Part shown: one piece after another, positions 17,396 to 26,092 of the stretch
Layout of the letters: each line of letters starts with the position of its first letter
Numbering within the stretch: position 1 is the first letter of the stretch
Assembly (NCBI RefSeq): GCF_018853465.1
Contig: NZ_JABBOU010000007.1
Location: forward strand, 1 to 41,579
DNA length: 41,579 nt
Origin: Acidithiobacillus montserratensis
GTDB lineage: Bacteria; Pseudomonadota; Gammaproteobacteria; Acidithiobacillales; Acidithiobacillaceae
Direction of reading: 5' to 3'
Translations under genes and position numbers: made by a program
The notes under the pieces: generated by a model
Seen by the model: the letters and a program-made list of their open reading frames with translations, nothing else
Database searches by the model: none
What the model was told of the DNA's origin: nothing

Positions 17396-18246
17396 TGACA
17401 GGCTCCATTTTCCAAACTACCAATATGCTGCACAAAATCCGCCAGGCTTGAACTATCCAGGCCGTGGGCCAGAACAGCCTGATGTTGGGCATTACAATAA
17501 ATCAGGGTAGGCGTAGCGACCTCGCCGCTGTCGCTGAGCAGCTTGGTATTGTTTTCTACCGCCGCTAAAGTGGCCTGGTCAGGATGCTGCGCCGGAGTAA
17601 TACCGCCCTCCTCCGTGGCCTCGTCAAAGCCCTTTTCATTGACCGCCATGGCCGCTGCCGGGTCACTGGCCCCCAGAATCGCGGCGGCTTTACCAGCACT
17701 GCTGGGTTTCAGGAAAGCCACCACCACATAGCGGACCCGCAGTTTACCCGCTGCAATGAGGGGCTGAGCTTCTTCATAAAACTTGTGACAATAAATGCAG
17801 TTAGGATCCACAAAGGCGGTAATTTCCGGTCCCTTGCTGCCCAGCACAAAGCTGTCGGCATGGGCGGCTTTTTCGGCCAGAGTTGCGGCTGTGGCCGGCT
17901 TAGAGATGAGTCCGAGCTTGATCATATCGGCATGGGCGGCATCCTGACCCTGCCGGTTCAGTACGGGGCCGGCCACCAGATACTGACCATCACCGGTGGC
18001 ATAGGCAATGGTGGGGTGTCCTTCCATGGAAACCTCAATGCCGGTCAACCCTCCGGGGCCGGGAAACACTTTCTCAGCGCTGGCCTGACCGTGGGTAACC
18101 TCATTGAGCAGCTGTTTGGCCCCTTGCAGGCTCAGAGTCTGACCCATGGCAGTGTCGGGACTGATAGCAAAACGCTCAATGACAGCCCCTGTCAAACCAC
18201 CAATAATCAACAGCCCCACCGCCAGCGCAATCGAAGATTTATCCAT
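17392..18246 (-). CDS. DsbG/DsbC-like periplasmic disulfide isomerase
   Basis: This is a 284-residue protein if it starts at ATG 18246. A longer GTG-initiated frame to 18321 is possible but less likely. An uncleaved or signal-anchor hydrophobic segment spans residues ~6-24, placing the rest in the periplasm. Residues ~36-95 look like the DsbC/G dimerisation domain, and the thioredoxin fold follows. The active site is CIYC (Cys150, Cys153) in FVDPNCIYCHKFY, and the cis-Pro loop is VATPTLIYC. The family shuffles disulfides or reduces sulfenic acids in exported proteins. It is coupled to pepN by ATGA and lies 141 bases downstream of lexA on the same strand. Assignment to DsbG rather than DsbC rests only on the general look of the sequence. 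Confidence 0.87.
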   Translation of the reverse strand: MDKSSIALAVGLLIIGGLTGAVIERFAISPDTAMGQTLSLQGAKQLLNEVTHGQASAEKVFPGPGGLTGIEVSMEGHPTIAYATGDGQYLVAGPVLNRQGQDAAHADMIKLGLISKPATAATLAEKAAHADSFVLGSKGPEITAFVDPNCIYCHKFYEEAQPLIAAGKLRVRYVVVAFLKPSSAGKAAAILGASDPAAAMAVNEKGFDEATEEGGITPAQHPDQATLAAVENNTKLLSDSGEVATPTLIYCNAQHQAVLAHGLDSSSLADFVQHIGSLENGACQ

Positions 18247-18387
18247 GAATGAAAGGGATCCTGTGTGTTCCGTGAGTAATAACCTGTGATTGTAAACCGC
18301 TGTAAACGCCAAGGCCAGCACAGCGACCGCCGCCAGGAGAAAGTAAGCACCAGTCAGATGCCGCTTGGGTATTTGCGAGAAATGGTT

Positions 18388-19023
18388 TTAGAGATTCTGG
18401 CCCAGGCGCAGCAGCCCCACCACCTTGCCCTCGACTTGCAGCTCGTCGCGGGTCAAATCGACGGCGATGGGGGAAAAATCGGGATTTTCGGGCAAGAGCC
18501 GGACTTGCGTGCCGTCGCGCTGCCAGCGTTTGACGGTGACTTCACCATTCACGCGCACCACCACCATCTGGCCATTTTGCGGAGTAAATCCCGGCTCCTG
18601 GCGCACCGCCAGAATATCCCCATCGAGAATACCGGCATCGCGCATACTCATGCCCTGCACCCGTAACAAATAATCCGCTCCCGGCGCAAACAGGCCGGGG
18701 TCCACCGGCAATTGCCCCTCGCGGAACTCTTCGGCAAGCATCGGATAACCCGCCGCCACCCGCCCCACTAAAGGCAAGCCCCGGGAGGACAGATAGCCGC
18801 TTTCCGTTCCGTCATCGACCAAACGAATACCCCGTGCCGTACCCTGCTGCAGCTCCAGATAGCCCTTGCGGGCCAAAATACGCAGATGGGTTTCGGCGGC
18901 ATTGGGAGAACGAAAGGCAAAGGCTTTCATCAATTCCGCCCGGGTGGGCGGCAGGTTATCTTCTGCTACCCGGCTGCGAATCCAGGCAAGAATTTCCGCC
19001 TGTCGCGGGGTCAGTGCATTCAC
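18388..19023 (-). CDS. lexA: LexA repressor (SOS regulator)
   Basis: LexA represses DNA-damage genes and self-cleaves when RecA is activated. The start chosen is GTG at 19023, with GGAG seven bases upstream. The longer frame to 19092 would run through the SOS box. This gives 211 residues (E. coli 202). The winged-helix domain contains PPTRAELMKAFAFRSPNAAETHLRILARKGYLEL (~25-58), and its recognition-helix part (FRSPNAAETHL) is almost identical to E. coli's. The cleavage site is Ala91-Gly92 (GRVAAGYP). The catalytic pair is Ser126 (GMSM) and Lys165 (VTVKRW). A canonical SOS box at 19060-19075 indicates autorepression. Its C-terminal end is LGQNL. Confidence 0.97.
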   Translation of the reverse strand: MNALTPRQAEILAWIRSRVAEDNLPPTRAELMKAFAFRSPNAAETHLRILARKGYLELQQGTARGIRLVDDGTESGYLSSRGLPLVGRVAAGYPMLAEEFREGQLPVDPGLFAPGADYLLRVQGMSMRDAGILDGDILAVRQEPGFTPQNGQMVVVRVNGEVTVKRWQRDGTQVRLLPENPDFSPIAVDLTRDELQVEGKVVGLLRLGQNL

Positions 19024-19059
19024 GATTTGTCTCCGCAATAATTCCGAATTATCATCTAT

Positions 19060-19075
19060 CTGTATTTTTATACAG
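19060..19075 (-). promoter_or_regulatory. SOS box (LexA operator) upstream of lexA
   Basis: CTGTATTTTTATACAG has the full E. coli/gammaproteobacterial consensus ends CTGT-N8-ACAG with an A/T-only centre. It lies 37 bases upstream of the lexA GTG on the same strand, so lexA is almost certainly autoregulated. The recognition helix of this LexA matches E. coli's, consistent with this box type. Confidence 0.9.
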
Positions 19076-19100
19076 CTTTCGACAAAATGCAAGACCTTTC

Positions 19101-19137
19101 GGTAAAAACCCTCTTGAGATAAAGCTCAGTTTTTACC
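19101..19137 (-). terminator. Stem-loop at the end of the SIMPL gene, possible terminator
   Basis: On the minus strand, perfect 9-base arms GGTAAAAAC (19137-19129) and GTTTTTACC (19109-19101) flank a smaller TGAG/CTCA stem. The first arm encodes the last codons of the SIMPL protein and ends at its stop. The stem is A/T rich, and no clean U run follows (GAAAGG), so termination strength is uncertain. Confidence 0.4.
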
Positions 19138-19797
19138 TAAACAGCGCACAGAACCAGACACTTCCACAGACATGGCGGACTCGCCCGGTGCGCTCGCTAC
19201 CGGCGCCCGCACCGCCATCATCAGTGGTACCGGTCCAGGAGTAACGCGGGGTGCCGAAATACGCACAGTGTCCAGGGCACTCTGGTTATACCCAAAATCC
19301 TTGCAATAATTGCTGGCACGTTCTCTGAATCGCGTAATGGCCTGCTTGGCGGCTTGCGCTTCGGCCGCCTGCCGCGCGCTTTCACTGGGTTCGGCACGCA
19401 TGGAAATCAACTCCAGACGGGACTGCAATTTACCGAGAACATGATCGAGCTGCGACGACTGGGGCCCGCGAACCTGCAATAGCTGTTTTACCGTCCAGCC
19501 CGAGGGTTTACCATCCACATAATCGCGCTGGGAATAATAATTCAGGGTTTGTGCCTGCAATGCTTTTTCAGCGCTCAGCTGCTGCAAAGCCCAATGCATT
19601 TTGGCGTTGACCTGTTGCGCCAAATCCTCCGCATCAGCTCCACTGGCACTGGCTTGCATTTGCGCCAGCATGACCGTATTAGCTACATGGTATGATTGCT
19701 GTACTCCCAGTTGAATCAATTGCGTCCCCGTATCTGCTGAGGCCAGCAGTGAAAAAGGTAACAACATCCAGAGTGATAATTTCATGCTTTGCTTCAT
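19126..19797 (-). CDS. SIMPL-domain (DUF541) periplasmic protein
   Basis: This 223-residue protein has a signal peptide (MKQSMKLSLWMLLPFSLLASA, cleavage near residue 21) and a SIMPL/DUF541-like domain, also seen in BP26/OMP28 and YggE. Those proteins form periplasmic or outer-membrane-associated oligomers linked to stress resistance. Supporting pieces are the early GVQQSYHVANTVMLAQMQASASG strand, the long helical middle (~95-150) and the late TPGPVPLMMAVRAPVASAPGESAMSVEVSGSVRC strand pair. The start chosen is ATG 19797, with GAGGAA at 19806-19801. An alternative ATG at 19812 abuts the stop of the cytochrome gene and would add five residues before the hydrophobic segment. Function is unknown beyond family level. 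It is the second gene after the cytochrome b561-like gene. Confidence 0.75.
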   Translation of the reverse strand: MKQSMKLSLWMLLPFSLLASADTGTQLIQLGVQQSYHVANTVMLAQMQASASGADAEDLAQQVNAKMHWALQQLSAEKALQAQTLNYYSQRDYVDGKPSGWTVKQLLQVRGPQSSQLDHVLGKLQSRLELISMRAEPSESARQAAEAQAAKQAITRFRERASNYCKDFGYNQSALDTVRISAPRVTPGPVPLMMAVRAPVASAPGESAMSVEVSGSVRCLGKN

Positions 19798-19812
19798 GTT
19801 TTCCTCGCTCAT

Positions 19813-20409
19813 TCATGTACCCAAACGAAAAATATCAAGAATCCGGTCACGCCGCAGCCAGTGCGCGCAAAACATTCCCACATGACCTATCCAGTAAGCC
19901 CATACCAGATACAGTAGTGCTTTGTGCAAAGGGATCAGGCTCAATAGCAAAGCTCCCGGAGGCGTACCGCCCTGGGGCAGGAAAAAGAAAATAACGGTCC
20001 CCGTCAACGCCATCCAGCTGATCAAGAGCAAACCCAATCCATGTATCAGAGCTGCCAATCCGGGAGCAGGCCCCGGAGGACGGAGGCGACCATGATACAA
20101 CGCCCGCAGATCATCCCAAACGGGCTGCCAGGGTCCCCGCCATGGGAAAAATTGCTGACGCATCCGGGCAGAAGTGGCTATCCAGAGCCACTGCCAGAGC
20201 AGGAATAGCGCCGTTGTCAGACCTACCCAGGCATGAAAACTGAACAGCAGCTGGGTGAAGCTGGCATAATCCGCATGTTGCCAGTCAGGGGTCATCCACA
20301 GGGAAGTCAGTAATTGCAGGGTCACGCCAATGGCGATGCCCGCATGCAGCCAACGCGCCTCCTGCGGCCACAGATTTTGTTGTTTTTCTGCAGAATCGGT
20401 AACGTTCAT
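19813..20409 (-). CDS. Cytochrome b561-like di-heme membrane protein
   Basis: This 198-residue membrane protein has four transmembrane segments (~20-38, 52-76, 118-143, 158-181). It resembles the cytochrome b561 / Ni,Fe-hydrogenase b-subunit family that moves electrons across the inner membrane between quinol and a periplasmic partner. Candidate heme-ligand histidines are His22, His59, His123, His162 and His176, placed in or near the helices. The helix pattern fits bacterial b561 proteins (usually about 175-200 residues). The start ATG at 20409 is preceded by GGAAGG (20419-20414). An out-of-frame ATG at 20413 overlaps it. The SIMPL gene starts within 16 bases of its stop, so the pair is probably co-transcribed. 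No hydrogenase or molybdoenzyme gene is nearby to name its partner. Confidence 0.82.
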   Translation of the reverse strand: MNVTDSAEKQQNLWPQEARWLHAGIAIGVTLQLLTSLWMTPDWQHADYASFTQLLFSFHAWVGLTTALFLLWQWLWIATSARMRQQFFPWRGPWQPVWDDLRALYHGRLRPPGPAPGLAALIHGLGLLLISWMALTGTVIFFFLPQGGTPPGALLLSLIPLHKALLYLVWAYWIGHVGMFCAHWLRRDRILDIFRLGT

Positions 20410-20475
20410 CCATCCTTCCGAGATTACATAAGTGCATATGACGGCTTAAACTACCTGACTTCAAGCGAGTATTCG

Positions 20476-20509
20476 AGAGTTCTTTCACGGCAAAATTAAA
20501 GAGTTCCTT
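20476..20509. repeat. Direct repeat in the cytochrome b561 / ppsA divergent region
   Basis: Two 10-base copies, AGAGTTCTTT (20476-20485) and AGAGTTCCTT (20500-20509), differ at one base and are spaced 24 bases start to start. This is roughly two helical turns, as for tandem binding of an activator or repressor between the two divergent genes. The rest of 20410-20640 is A/T rich, and I could not find a convincing -35/-10 pair for ppsA. Confidence 0.3.
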
Positions 20510-20640
20510 GGCATCCTTGAATCAGAATCCGAAATCCTAATAAGCAAACCGCCAGAATATCAGCAATGCGCTTGTCCAGAAGTATTTCCTTGACTATCTT
20601 TTATTCAGAGTCCGCACTCGGATTTGTGGGGGAAAATTCC

Positions 20641-23046
20641 ATGACTGGAAAATACATTCGTTTTTTTAATGAAATATGCATCGAAGATGTCCCTCTGGTG
20701 GGGGGCAAAAATGCGTCGCTGGGGGAAATGTACCGGGAGCTTACTCCCCAGGGAGTCCGGGTTCCCAACGGCTTTGCCATTACCGGCGAAGCCTACCGTT
20801 ATCTGCTGGATCAAGCGGAGGCCTGGCCCGCTCTGCACCGGGCGCTGGATGACCTCGATCCCGATGACGTGCGCGATCTCGCCCGACGTGGCGCCAAAGC
20901 CCGGGAAATTGTCTATAGCGCGCCACTTCCCCAGGACCTGCAAAATGAAATCCTTGAAGCCTATGGGCAATTGCGTCGGGAATACGGAGACAGCCTGACA
21001 CTCGCGGTGCGCTCATCCGCCACGGCTGAAGATTTGCCCACGGCCAGCTTTGCCGGACAACAGGATACCTATCTGAATATATCCGGGGAGGCTGCCCTGC
21101 TGGATGCCTGTCGACGCTGTTTTGCCAGCCTCTTTACGGATCGGGCTATTCATTACCGCATTGATCAGGGCTTTGATCATTTCAAGGTGGCCTTGTCCAT
21201 TGTCATCATGAAAATGGTGCACTCGGATCTGGCCACCAGTGGCGTCATGTTTTCCCTGGACACGGAAACCGGTTTTCGGGACGCCGTATTCATCACCGCG
21301 TCCTGGGGACTGGGGGAAAACGTGGTACAGGGCACCGTCAATCCCGATGAATATTATGTATTCAAGCCCGCCTTCAAGCAGGGCAAAAAAGCAGTGCTGC
21401 GCCGGGTGTTGGGCAGCAAGAAAATCAAGATGGTATATACCGAAGGAGATACCCGCCACGGCACCCGTAACGTACCCACCCATCGCGAGGAACAGGAACG
21501 CTTCTGCTTGAATGATGCGGATATTTTCGTCCTGGCTGACTACGCCATCAAGATTGAAAATCACTACAGCCAGAAAATAGGCGAAAGCCGGCCCATGGAT
21601 ATGGAATGGGCCAAAGATGGTCTGGATGGATCCATATATATGGTACAGGCCCGCCCGGAAACCGTCGCCTCCCAGAAAAAAGGGCAGATACTGGAAACCT
21701 ATGTGCTCGACAAACAGGGAGAACGACTGGGCAGTGGTCGAGCTGTGGGCAGCAAGATTGCCTCGGGACCGGTTCGGATTATCCGGGATATTCAACATCT
21801 GGGTGAATTTCGTCCCGGGGAAATTCTGGTGGCCGACACCACCACTCCGGATTGGGAACCCGTCATGAAACATGCCGCTGCCGTCATTACCAATCGGGGA
21901 GGTCGCACCTGCCACGCTGCTATTATCGCGCGTGAATTGGGCATTCCTGCCGTTGTCGGTGCGGAAACAGCGACAGAAATATTACACGATGGAGATCCTG
22001 TTACTGTATCTTGTGCTGAAGGCGATCTGGGCATTATTTATGCCGGGCTTTTGCCTTTTACCGTGCAGCATACGGATCTTGCCGTTCTCCCCCGGCCAAA
22101 AACCAAGATTATGATCAATCTCGGTAATCCGGAAATTGCTTTCCAGACCGCCAATCTGCCCAATGATGGTATTGGCCTGGCGCGCATGGAATTCATCATC
22201 AGCAATACCATCAAAGCCCACCCCATGGCACTTCTGTATCCCGAAAAAGTGCAAGATCATCAAACTCGTCAGGCTCTGGCCAAATTAACTCAAGGCTATG
22301 ATCAGGCTCAGGATTTTTTTGTGGAAAGGTTGTCCGAAGGGGTAGGCACTCTGGCGGCCGCTTTTTACCCCAAACCGGTGGTTGTGCGTATGTCCGATTT
22401 CAAAAGTAACGAATATGCTGCGCTGCTCGGCGGCCGTTATTTCGAGCCCGATGAGGCTAATCCCATGCTCGGCTTCAGAGGCGCATCCCGCTACGCCCAC
22501 CCCGCTTACAAGGAAGGCTTTCATCTGGAATGCCTGGCCATGAAAAGAGTGCGCGAAACCATGGGTCTGGATAACGTCATTTTAATGCTGCCCTTCGTCA
22601 GGCGTATTCATGAGGCTGATGCCGTGCTGGCGCAGATGGCCGAATTTGGTTTGCAACGGGGTGAAAATGGTCTGAAAATCTATGCCATGTGTGAAGTCCC
22701 CAATAATGTGCTGTTGATTGATGCTTTCGCCCAGCGTTTTGATGGATTTTCCATTGGCAGCAATGATCTGACCCAGCTCACTCTCGGCGTCGATCGGGAT
22801 TCAGAAATAGTCGCTTTTGATTATGACGAACGGGATGAGGGCGTCAAAACCCTGATTCGTCTGGCAGTAGAGGGCTGTGCCCGCAACGGTATCCATTCCG
22901 GACTCTGTGGTCAGGCACCCTCGGACTATCCAGAAATGGCAGAGTTTCTGGTGGACATCGACATCCAATCCATGAGCCTCAATCCCGATACCGTCATCAA
23001 AACCACCCTGCACGTACTGGAACTGGAAAAGCGAGGAACACATTGA
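20641..23046 (+). CDS. ppsA: Phosphoenolpyruvate synthase
   Basis: PpsA makes PEP, AMP and phosphate from pyruvate, ATP and water, opening gluconeogenesis. The start chosen is ATG 20641, with GGGGGA (20628-20633). The longer frame to 20566 has no ribosome site. It gives 801 residues (E. coli 792). The N-terminal ATP-grasp part starts with VPLVGGKNASLGEM and contains LAVRSSATAEDLPTASFAGQQ. The phosphohistidine swivel domain has GGRTCHAAIIARELGIPAVVG with the catalytic His425 (E. coli His421). The C-terminal PEP/pyruvate barrel carries FSIGSNDLTQLTLGVDRDS and the Cys-containing SGLCGQAPSD. It overlaps gpmI by 4 bases (TTGA). The enzyme opposes the pyruvate kinase encoded 15 kb away in this window. 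Confidence 0.97.
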   Translation: MTGKYIRFFNEICIEDVPLVGGKNASLGEMYRELTPQGVRVPNGFAITGEAYRYLLDQAEAWPALHRALDDLDPDDVRDLARRGAKAREIVYSAPLPQDLQNEILEAYGQLRREYGDSLTLAVRSSATAEDLPTASFAGQQDTYLNISGEAALLDACRRCFASLFTDRAIHYRIDQGFDHFKVALSIVIMKMVHSDLATSGVMFSLDTETGFRDAVFITASWGLGENVVQGTVNPDEYYVFKPAFKQGKKAVLRRVLGSKKIKMVYTEGDTRHGTRNVPTHREEQERFCLNDADIFVLADYAIKIENHYSQKIGESRPMDMEWAKDGLDGSIYMVQARPETVASQKKGQILETYVLDKQGERLGSGRAVGSKIASGPVRIIRDIQHLGEFRPGEILVADTTTPDWEPVMKHAAAVITNRGGRTCHAAIIARELGIPAVVGAETATEILHDGDPVTVSCAEGDLGIIYAGLLPFTVQHTDLAVLPRPKTKIMINLGNPEIAFQTANLPNDGIGLARMEFIISNTIKAHPMALLYPEKVQDHQTRQALAKLTQGYDQAQDFFVERLSEGVGTLAAAFYPKPVVVRMSDFKSNEYAALLGGRYFEPDEANPMLGFRGASRYAHPAYKEGFHLECLAMKRVRETMGLDNVILMLPFVRRIHEADAVLAQMAEFGLQRGENGLKIYAMCEVPNNVLLIDAFAQRFDGFSIGSNDLTQLTLGVDRDSEIVAFDYDERDEGVKTLIRLAVEGCARNGIHSGLCGQAPSDYPEMAEFLVDIDIQSMSLNPDTVIKTTLHVLELEKRGTH

Positions 23047-24566
23047 ACATTCAACCGTTATTACTGGTGATTTTTGACGGGTTCGGCCTGAATCCCAATC
23101 GCGCCTACAATGGCTGGGCGCAGGCCCATACCCCGCACCTCGATCATTATTTTGCCAGCTTTCCCCACACCGCCCTGCAGGCCTCCGGGCGGGCCGTGGG
23201 TTTGCCTGACGGTCAGTTCGGCAACTCTGAAGTCGGTCATTTGACACTCGGTTCCGGGCGCATATTGCTCCAGGATATGGTCCGCATATCCGCCAGTTTG
23301 AGCGATGGCAGCTTCTCTCAAATTCCAGCCTGGCAAAATACGCTCAAGGGGACCAAGCGCTTGCACCTGGTCGGCATGGTCTCTGACGGCGGCGTGCATT
23401 CTCATATTGCCCATTTGCTGGAGATTCTGCCTCTGGTGGTCGAGGCTGGTGTGGAACCCATCATCCACATGATCAGCGATGGCCGGGATACCGCCCCGCA
23501 ATGTGCCGACCAGTTCGCAGGAGTTCTGGAAAAGCGCTTACATGCATTGGGCAAGGGCCAAATTGCGACTATCTGTGGCCGCTATACCGCCATGGATCGC
23601 GCCAATCACTGGGAACGTACCCGACAAGCCTGGGCGGCCCTGCTCAAGGGCGAAGGCCTGCAGGCCAGCAGCGCCGAAGCAGCTATCCATGCCGCCTGGC
23701 AACGTGGAGAGGGCGATGAATTCATCCAACCGACCATCATTGGCAATCCCCGGGAAAACCGCATTGGCGAGCATGAACCCGTGTTTTTTTTCAACTTCCG
23801 CTCGGATCGCATGCGGCAACTGAGCGCGGCCATTGCCATGCCGGAGTTTACCCATTTTGACCGGGGAGCAGAAAAGGCGCGAAACGCCCTGTGCATGACT
23901 TCTTATAATGATGAGTATCCCTTTCCGGTGCTTTTCCCGCCGGAAATTCCCCATAAAGTGCTGGCGGAAGTCATCAGTGATGCTGGTCTGCGGCAATTCC
24001 ATTGTGCGGAAACTGAAAAATATGCCCATGTGACCTATTTTTTCAACGGCGGGCGGGAGGAACCATTTCCCGGAGAAGATCGGGAGATCATTCCTTCACC
24101 CCAGGTCGCCACTTATGATCTTCAGCCGGAAATGAGCGCCCCCCAAGTGGCCGACCGGATTATCGCCGCCCTTGAAAGTCAGCAGTATCATTTTATCATC
24201 GTCAACTTTGCCAATGGCGACATGGTCGGCCATACCGCCAAAATCCCAGCCATTCTTCGCGCTGTGGAAACGCTGGATCTGCAATTTCATCGGGTTGTCC
24301 AGGTCGCCCGGCAACGGGGCTTCAAAATTATCCTCACGGCCGATCACGGCAATTGTGATGAAATGGTTGACCCCCTCAGCGGCGAGCCCCATACCCAGCA
24401 CACGGTCTATCCGGTACCCATGCTGCTGATGGGCCATGATGGTGCCAGACTGGGTATCGGCCGTGGAACAGCCGATATTGCCCCAACCATTCTCGATCTC
24501 ATGGGCCTTACCCAACCCCCGCAAATGACCGGAAACAGCCTGATCCTCAAGGATAATCCGTATTGA
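23043..24566 (+). CDS. gpmI: 2,3-bisphosphoglycerate-independent phosphoglycerate mutase
   Basis: GpmI interconverts 3- and 2-phosphoglycerate through a phosphoserine intermediate and needs two Mn ions. The product is 507 residues (typical about 510). Metal ligands and active-site blocks are IFDGFG (Asp12), GNSEVGHLTLG with nucleophile Ser62, VSDGGVHSH, ISDGRDT, RYTAMDRANHWER, NFRSDRMRQ, EKYAHVTYFFNGG and LTADHGNCDEM, all in order. The start is TTG at 23043, overlapping the ppsA stop as TTGA. GAGGAA at 23033-23038 lies five bases before it, which supports this rare start codon. It links the enolase and PEP synthase reactions. The cofactor-dependent type is not seen in the window. Confidence 0.96.
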   Translation: MNIQPLLLVIFDGFGLNPNRAYNGWAQAHTPHLDHYFASFPHTALQASGRAVGLPDGQFGNSEVGHLTLGSGRILLQDMVRISASLSDGSFSQIPAWQNTLKGTKRLHLVGMVSDGGVHSHIAHLLEILPLVVEAGVEPIIHMISDGRDTAPQCADQFAGVLEKRLHALGKGQIATICGRYTAMDRANHWERTRQAWAALLKGEGLQASSAEAAIHAAWQRGEGDEFIQPTIIGNPRENRIGEHEPVFFFNFRSDRMRQLSAAIAMPEFTHFDRGAEKARNALCMTSYNDEYPFPVLFPPEIPHKVLAEVISDAGLRQFHCAETEKYAHVTYFFNGGREEPFPGEDREIIPSPQVATYDLQPEMSAPQVADRIIAALESQQYHFIIVNFANGDMVGHTAKIPAILRAVETLDLQFHRVVQVARQRGFKIILTADHGNCDEMVDPLSGEPHTQHTVYPVPMLLMGHDGARLGIGRGTADIAPTILDLMGLTQPPQMTGNSLILKDNPY

Positions 24567-26044
24567 AAACAACAAAAAAGGCAGGGAAAGTCCATGCCGT
24601 TCACCCCGATCATGCCACCATGACCGGGATTCTCGACAATAGTCCGATGCTGCCTCTGCATTACCGGATATGGGCTTTATCCACCGGAGGGACGCTACTG
24701 AGCGGGGTGTCCATGTTTTTGCTGGGCGTTACCCTCCCTTTGGTCATACCCCGCTTTGCAATGCCGGCCAGCAGTGTCGGCATGGTGGCCGCAATGCTCA
24801 TGGGCGGTACTGTGATCGGCGCCCTCCTTGGCGGTCATCTGGCAGATCGCTGGGGGCGCAAACCTATCATGATCGCTGACATGATCCTCTTGATTATAGC
24901 GGCCTCATTAGCGGCTTTTGCTCCCAACGCCACTATACTCACCCAGGCGGAACTGCTGCTGGGAATTGGTGTTGGCATGGATTTCCCGGTTGCCAGCAGC
25001 TATCTGGCCGAATTCATGCCCCAGGGCCGACGGGGACGCATGATGGCGGCATCCATCGCCATCCAGTCCGTCGGCATGCTGGCCGGTGCCGGTCTGGCTA
25101 TTTTACTGTTACAGCATGCCCAATCTGGTGATGACACCTGGCGCTGGTTGCTGGCTGTCGAAATACTAGTGGTACTTCCCTACCTGGTCGGACGACTGGG
25201 ATTGCCCGAGAGTGTGCGCTGGTGTATAGGTCATGGGCGCAATACTGAAGCCGCGAAAATCCTGCTGCGCTTTGCCCCGGATAAAAAAAGCCAATTGCAG
25301 CAGATAGCCCAAAACCTCGGTAGAAAACGGCATCATGTCGCGAAAATTCCTCCCGGCCATCATCTGGGCCTGGCCACTTTATTTTCGCCGGAGTACCGTC
25401 GCCGCACCCTGCTGGTTACCCTGCCCTGGTTTTTTATGGATGTAGCCACCTATGGCATCGGTTTGTTCACGACCATCCTGCTCGGCAGCCTGCGGAGCAA
25501 CCTGCCTGCATTAAGTTCTACACTGAGTCGGGATCTCGGTAATGCCCTGGACAGTGGGAAAGTAGACATCTTTCTTTTGCTGGGTTCCCTGCTGTCGCTC
25601 TGGGTTGTTCCCAAGCTGGGCCGCATACACATGCAACTCATTGGTTTCGCCGGAATGATCCTGGGGATGGGGGTATTGCTGGACAGCGCTCTGCATAATC
25701 GGTGGGATCAGAACACCAACTATTACCTGATTCTGGCCGGATTCATGATCTTCAACCTGTTCATGACCATGGGTCCCAATGCCACCACCTTCATTTTGCC
25801 CACGGAAATGTATCCTACCCAGGTCCGGGCTTTCGGCGCGGGGTTTGCTGCAGCCGTCGCCAAAATCGGGGCGACCATCAGCGTTTTTCTGCTGCCCCTC
25901 ATTCAGGCGCGCTGGGGGCTATCGGCCGTTTTGGCATTGATGATCCTGGTCAGTCTGCTCGGTCTGAGCATCACCTGGTTTTACCGGGTGCAGGGTCACG
26001 GCAAAACCCTGGAAGAACATCATGGTCCAGCAGTTCCGCAATGA
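24563..26044 (+). CDS. MFS transporter, sugar-porter/phosphate-symporter-like
   Basis: This major facilitator protein has 493 residues and 12 predicted membrane helices, seen as hydrophobic stretches from about residue 37 to 478. The loop 2-3 signature GGHLADRWGRKP is clear, with a second sugar-porter-like mark in PESVRWCIGHGR after helix 6 and PTEMYPTQVRAFGAG after helix 10. Helix 7 reads PWFFMDVATYGIGLFTT, which recalls both sugar porters and Pho84-type phosphate:H+ symporters, so substrate is open. The start is TTG at 24563, overlapping gpmI as TTGA with AAGGA upstream (24550-24554). An in-frame ATG at 24620 would remove only the hydrophilic N-terminus but lacks a ribosome site. Coupling to gpmI/ppsA suggests a carbon- or phosphate-related substrate. 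Confidence 0.88.
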   Translation: MKTTKKAGKVHAVHPDHATMTGILDNSPMLPLHYRIWALSTGGTLLSGVSMFLLGVTLPLVIPRFAMPASSVGMVAAMLMGGTVIGALLGGHLADRWGRKPIMIADMILLIIAASLAAFAPNATILTQAELLLGIGVGMDFPVASSYLAEFMPQGRRGRMMAASIAIQSVGMLAGAGLAILLLQHAQSGDDTWRWLLAVEILVVLPYLVGRLGLPESVRWCIGHGRNTEAAKILLRFAPDKKSQLQQIAQNLGRKRHHVAKIPPGHHLGLATLFSPEYRRRTLLVTLPWFFMDVATYGIGLFTTILLGSLRSNLPALSSTLSRDLGNALDSGKVDIFLLLGSLLSLWVVPKLGRIHMQLIGFAGMILGMGVLLDSALHNRWDQNTNYYLILAGFMIFNLFMTMGPNATTFILPTEMYPTQVRAFGAGFAAAVAKIGATISVFLLPLIQARWGLSAVLALMILVSLLGLSITWFYRVQGHGKTLEEHHGPAVPQ

Positions 26045-26092
26045 CTGGGCCTGTTCACCCGCAACCAATAGTTGCAGCCTGCGAATGAAAAC

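Noticed and set aside
18290..18309. Imperfect tandem TGTAAACCGC / TGTAAACGCC upstream of the dsbG-like gene
   Set aside because: Two short copies only. It could be chance, and no neighbouring promoter boxes support it.
20590..20618. TTGACT at 20590 as a ppsA -35 box
   Set aside because: At 17 bases downstream the sequence is TCCGCA, which does not resemble a -10 box.
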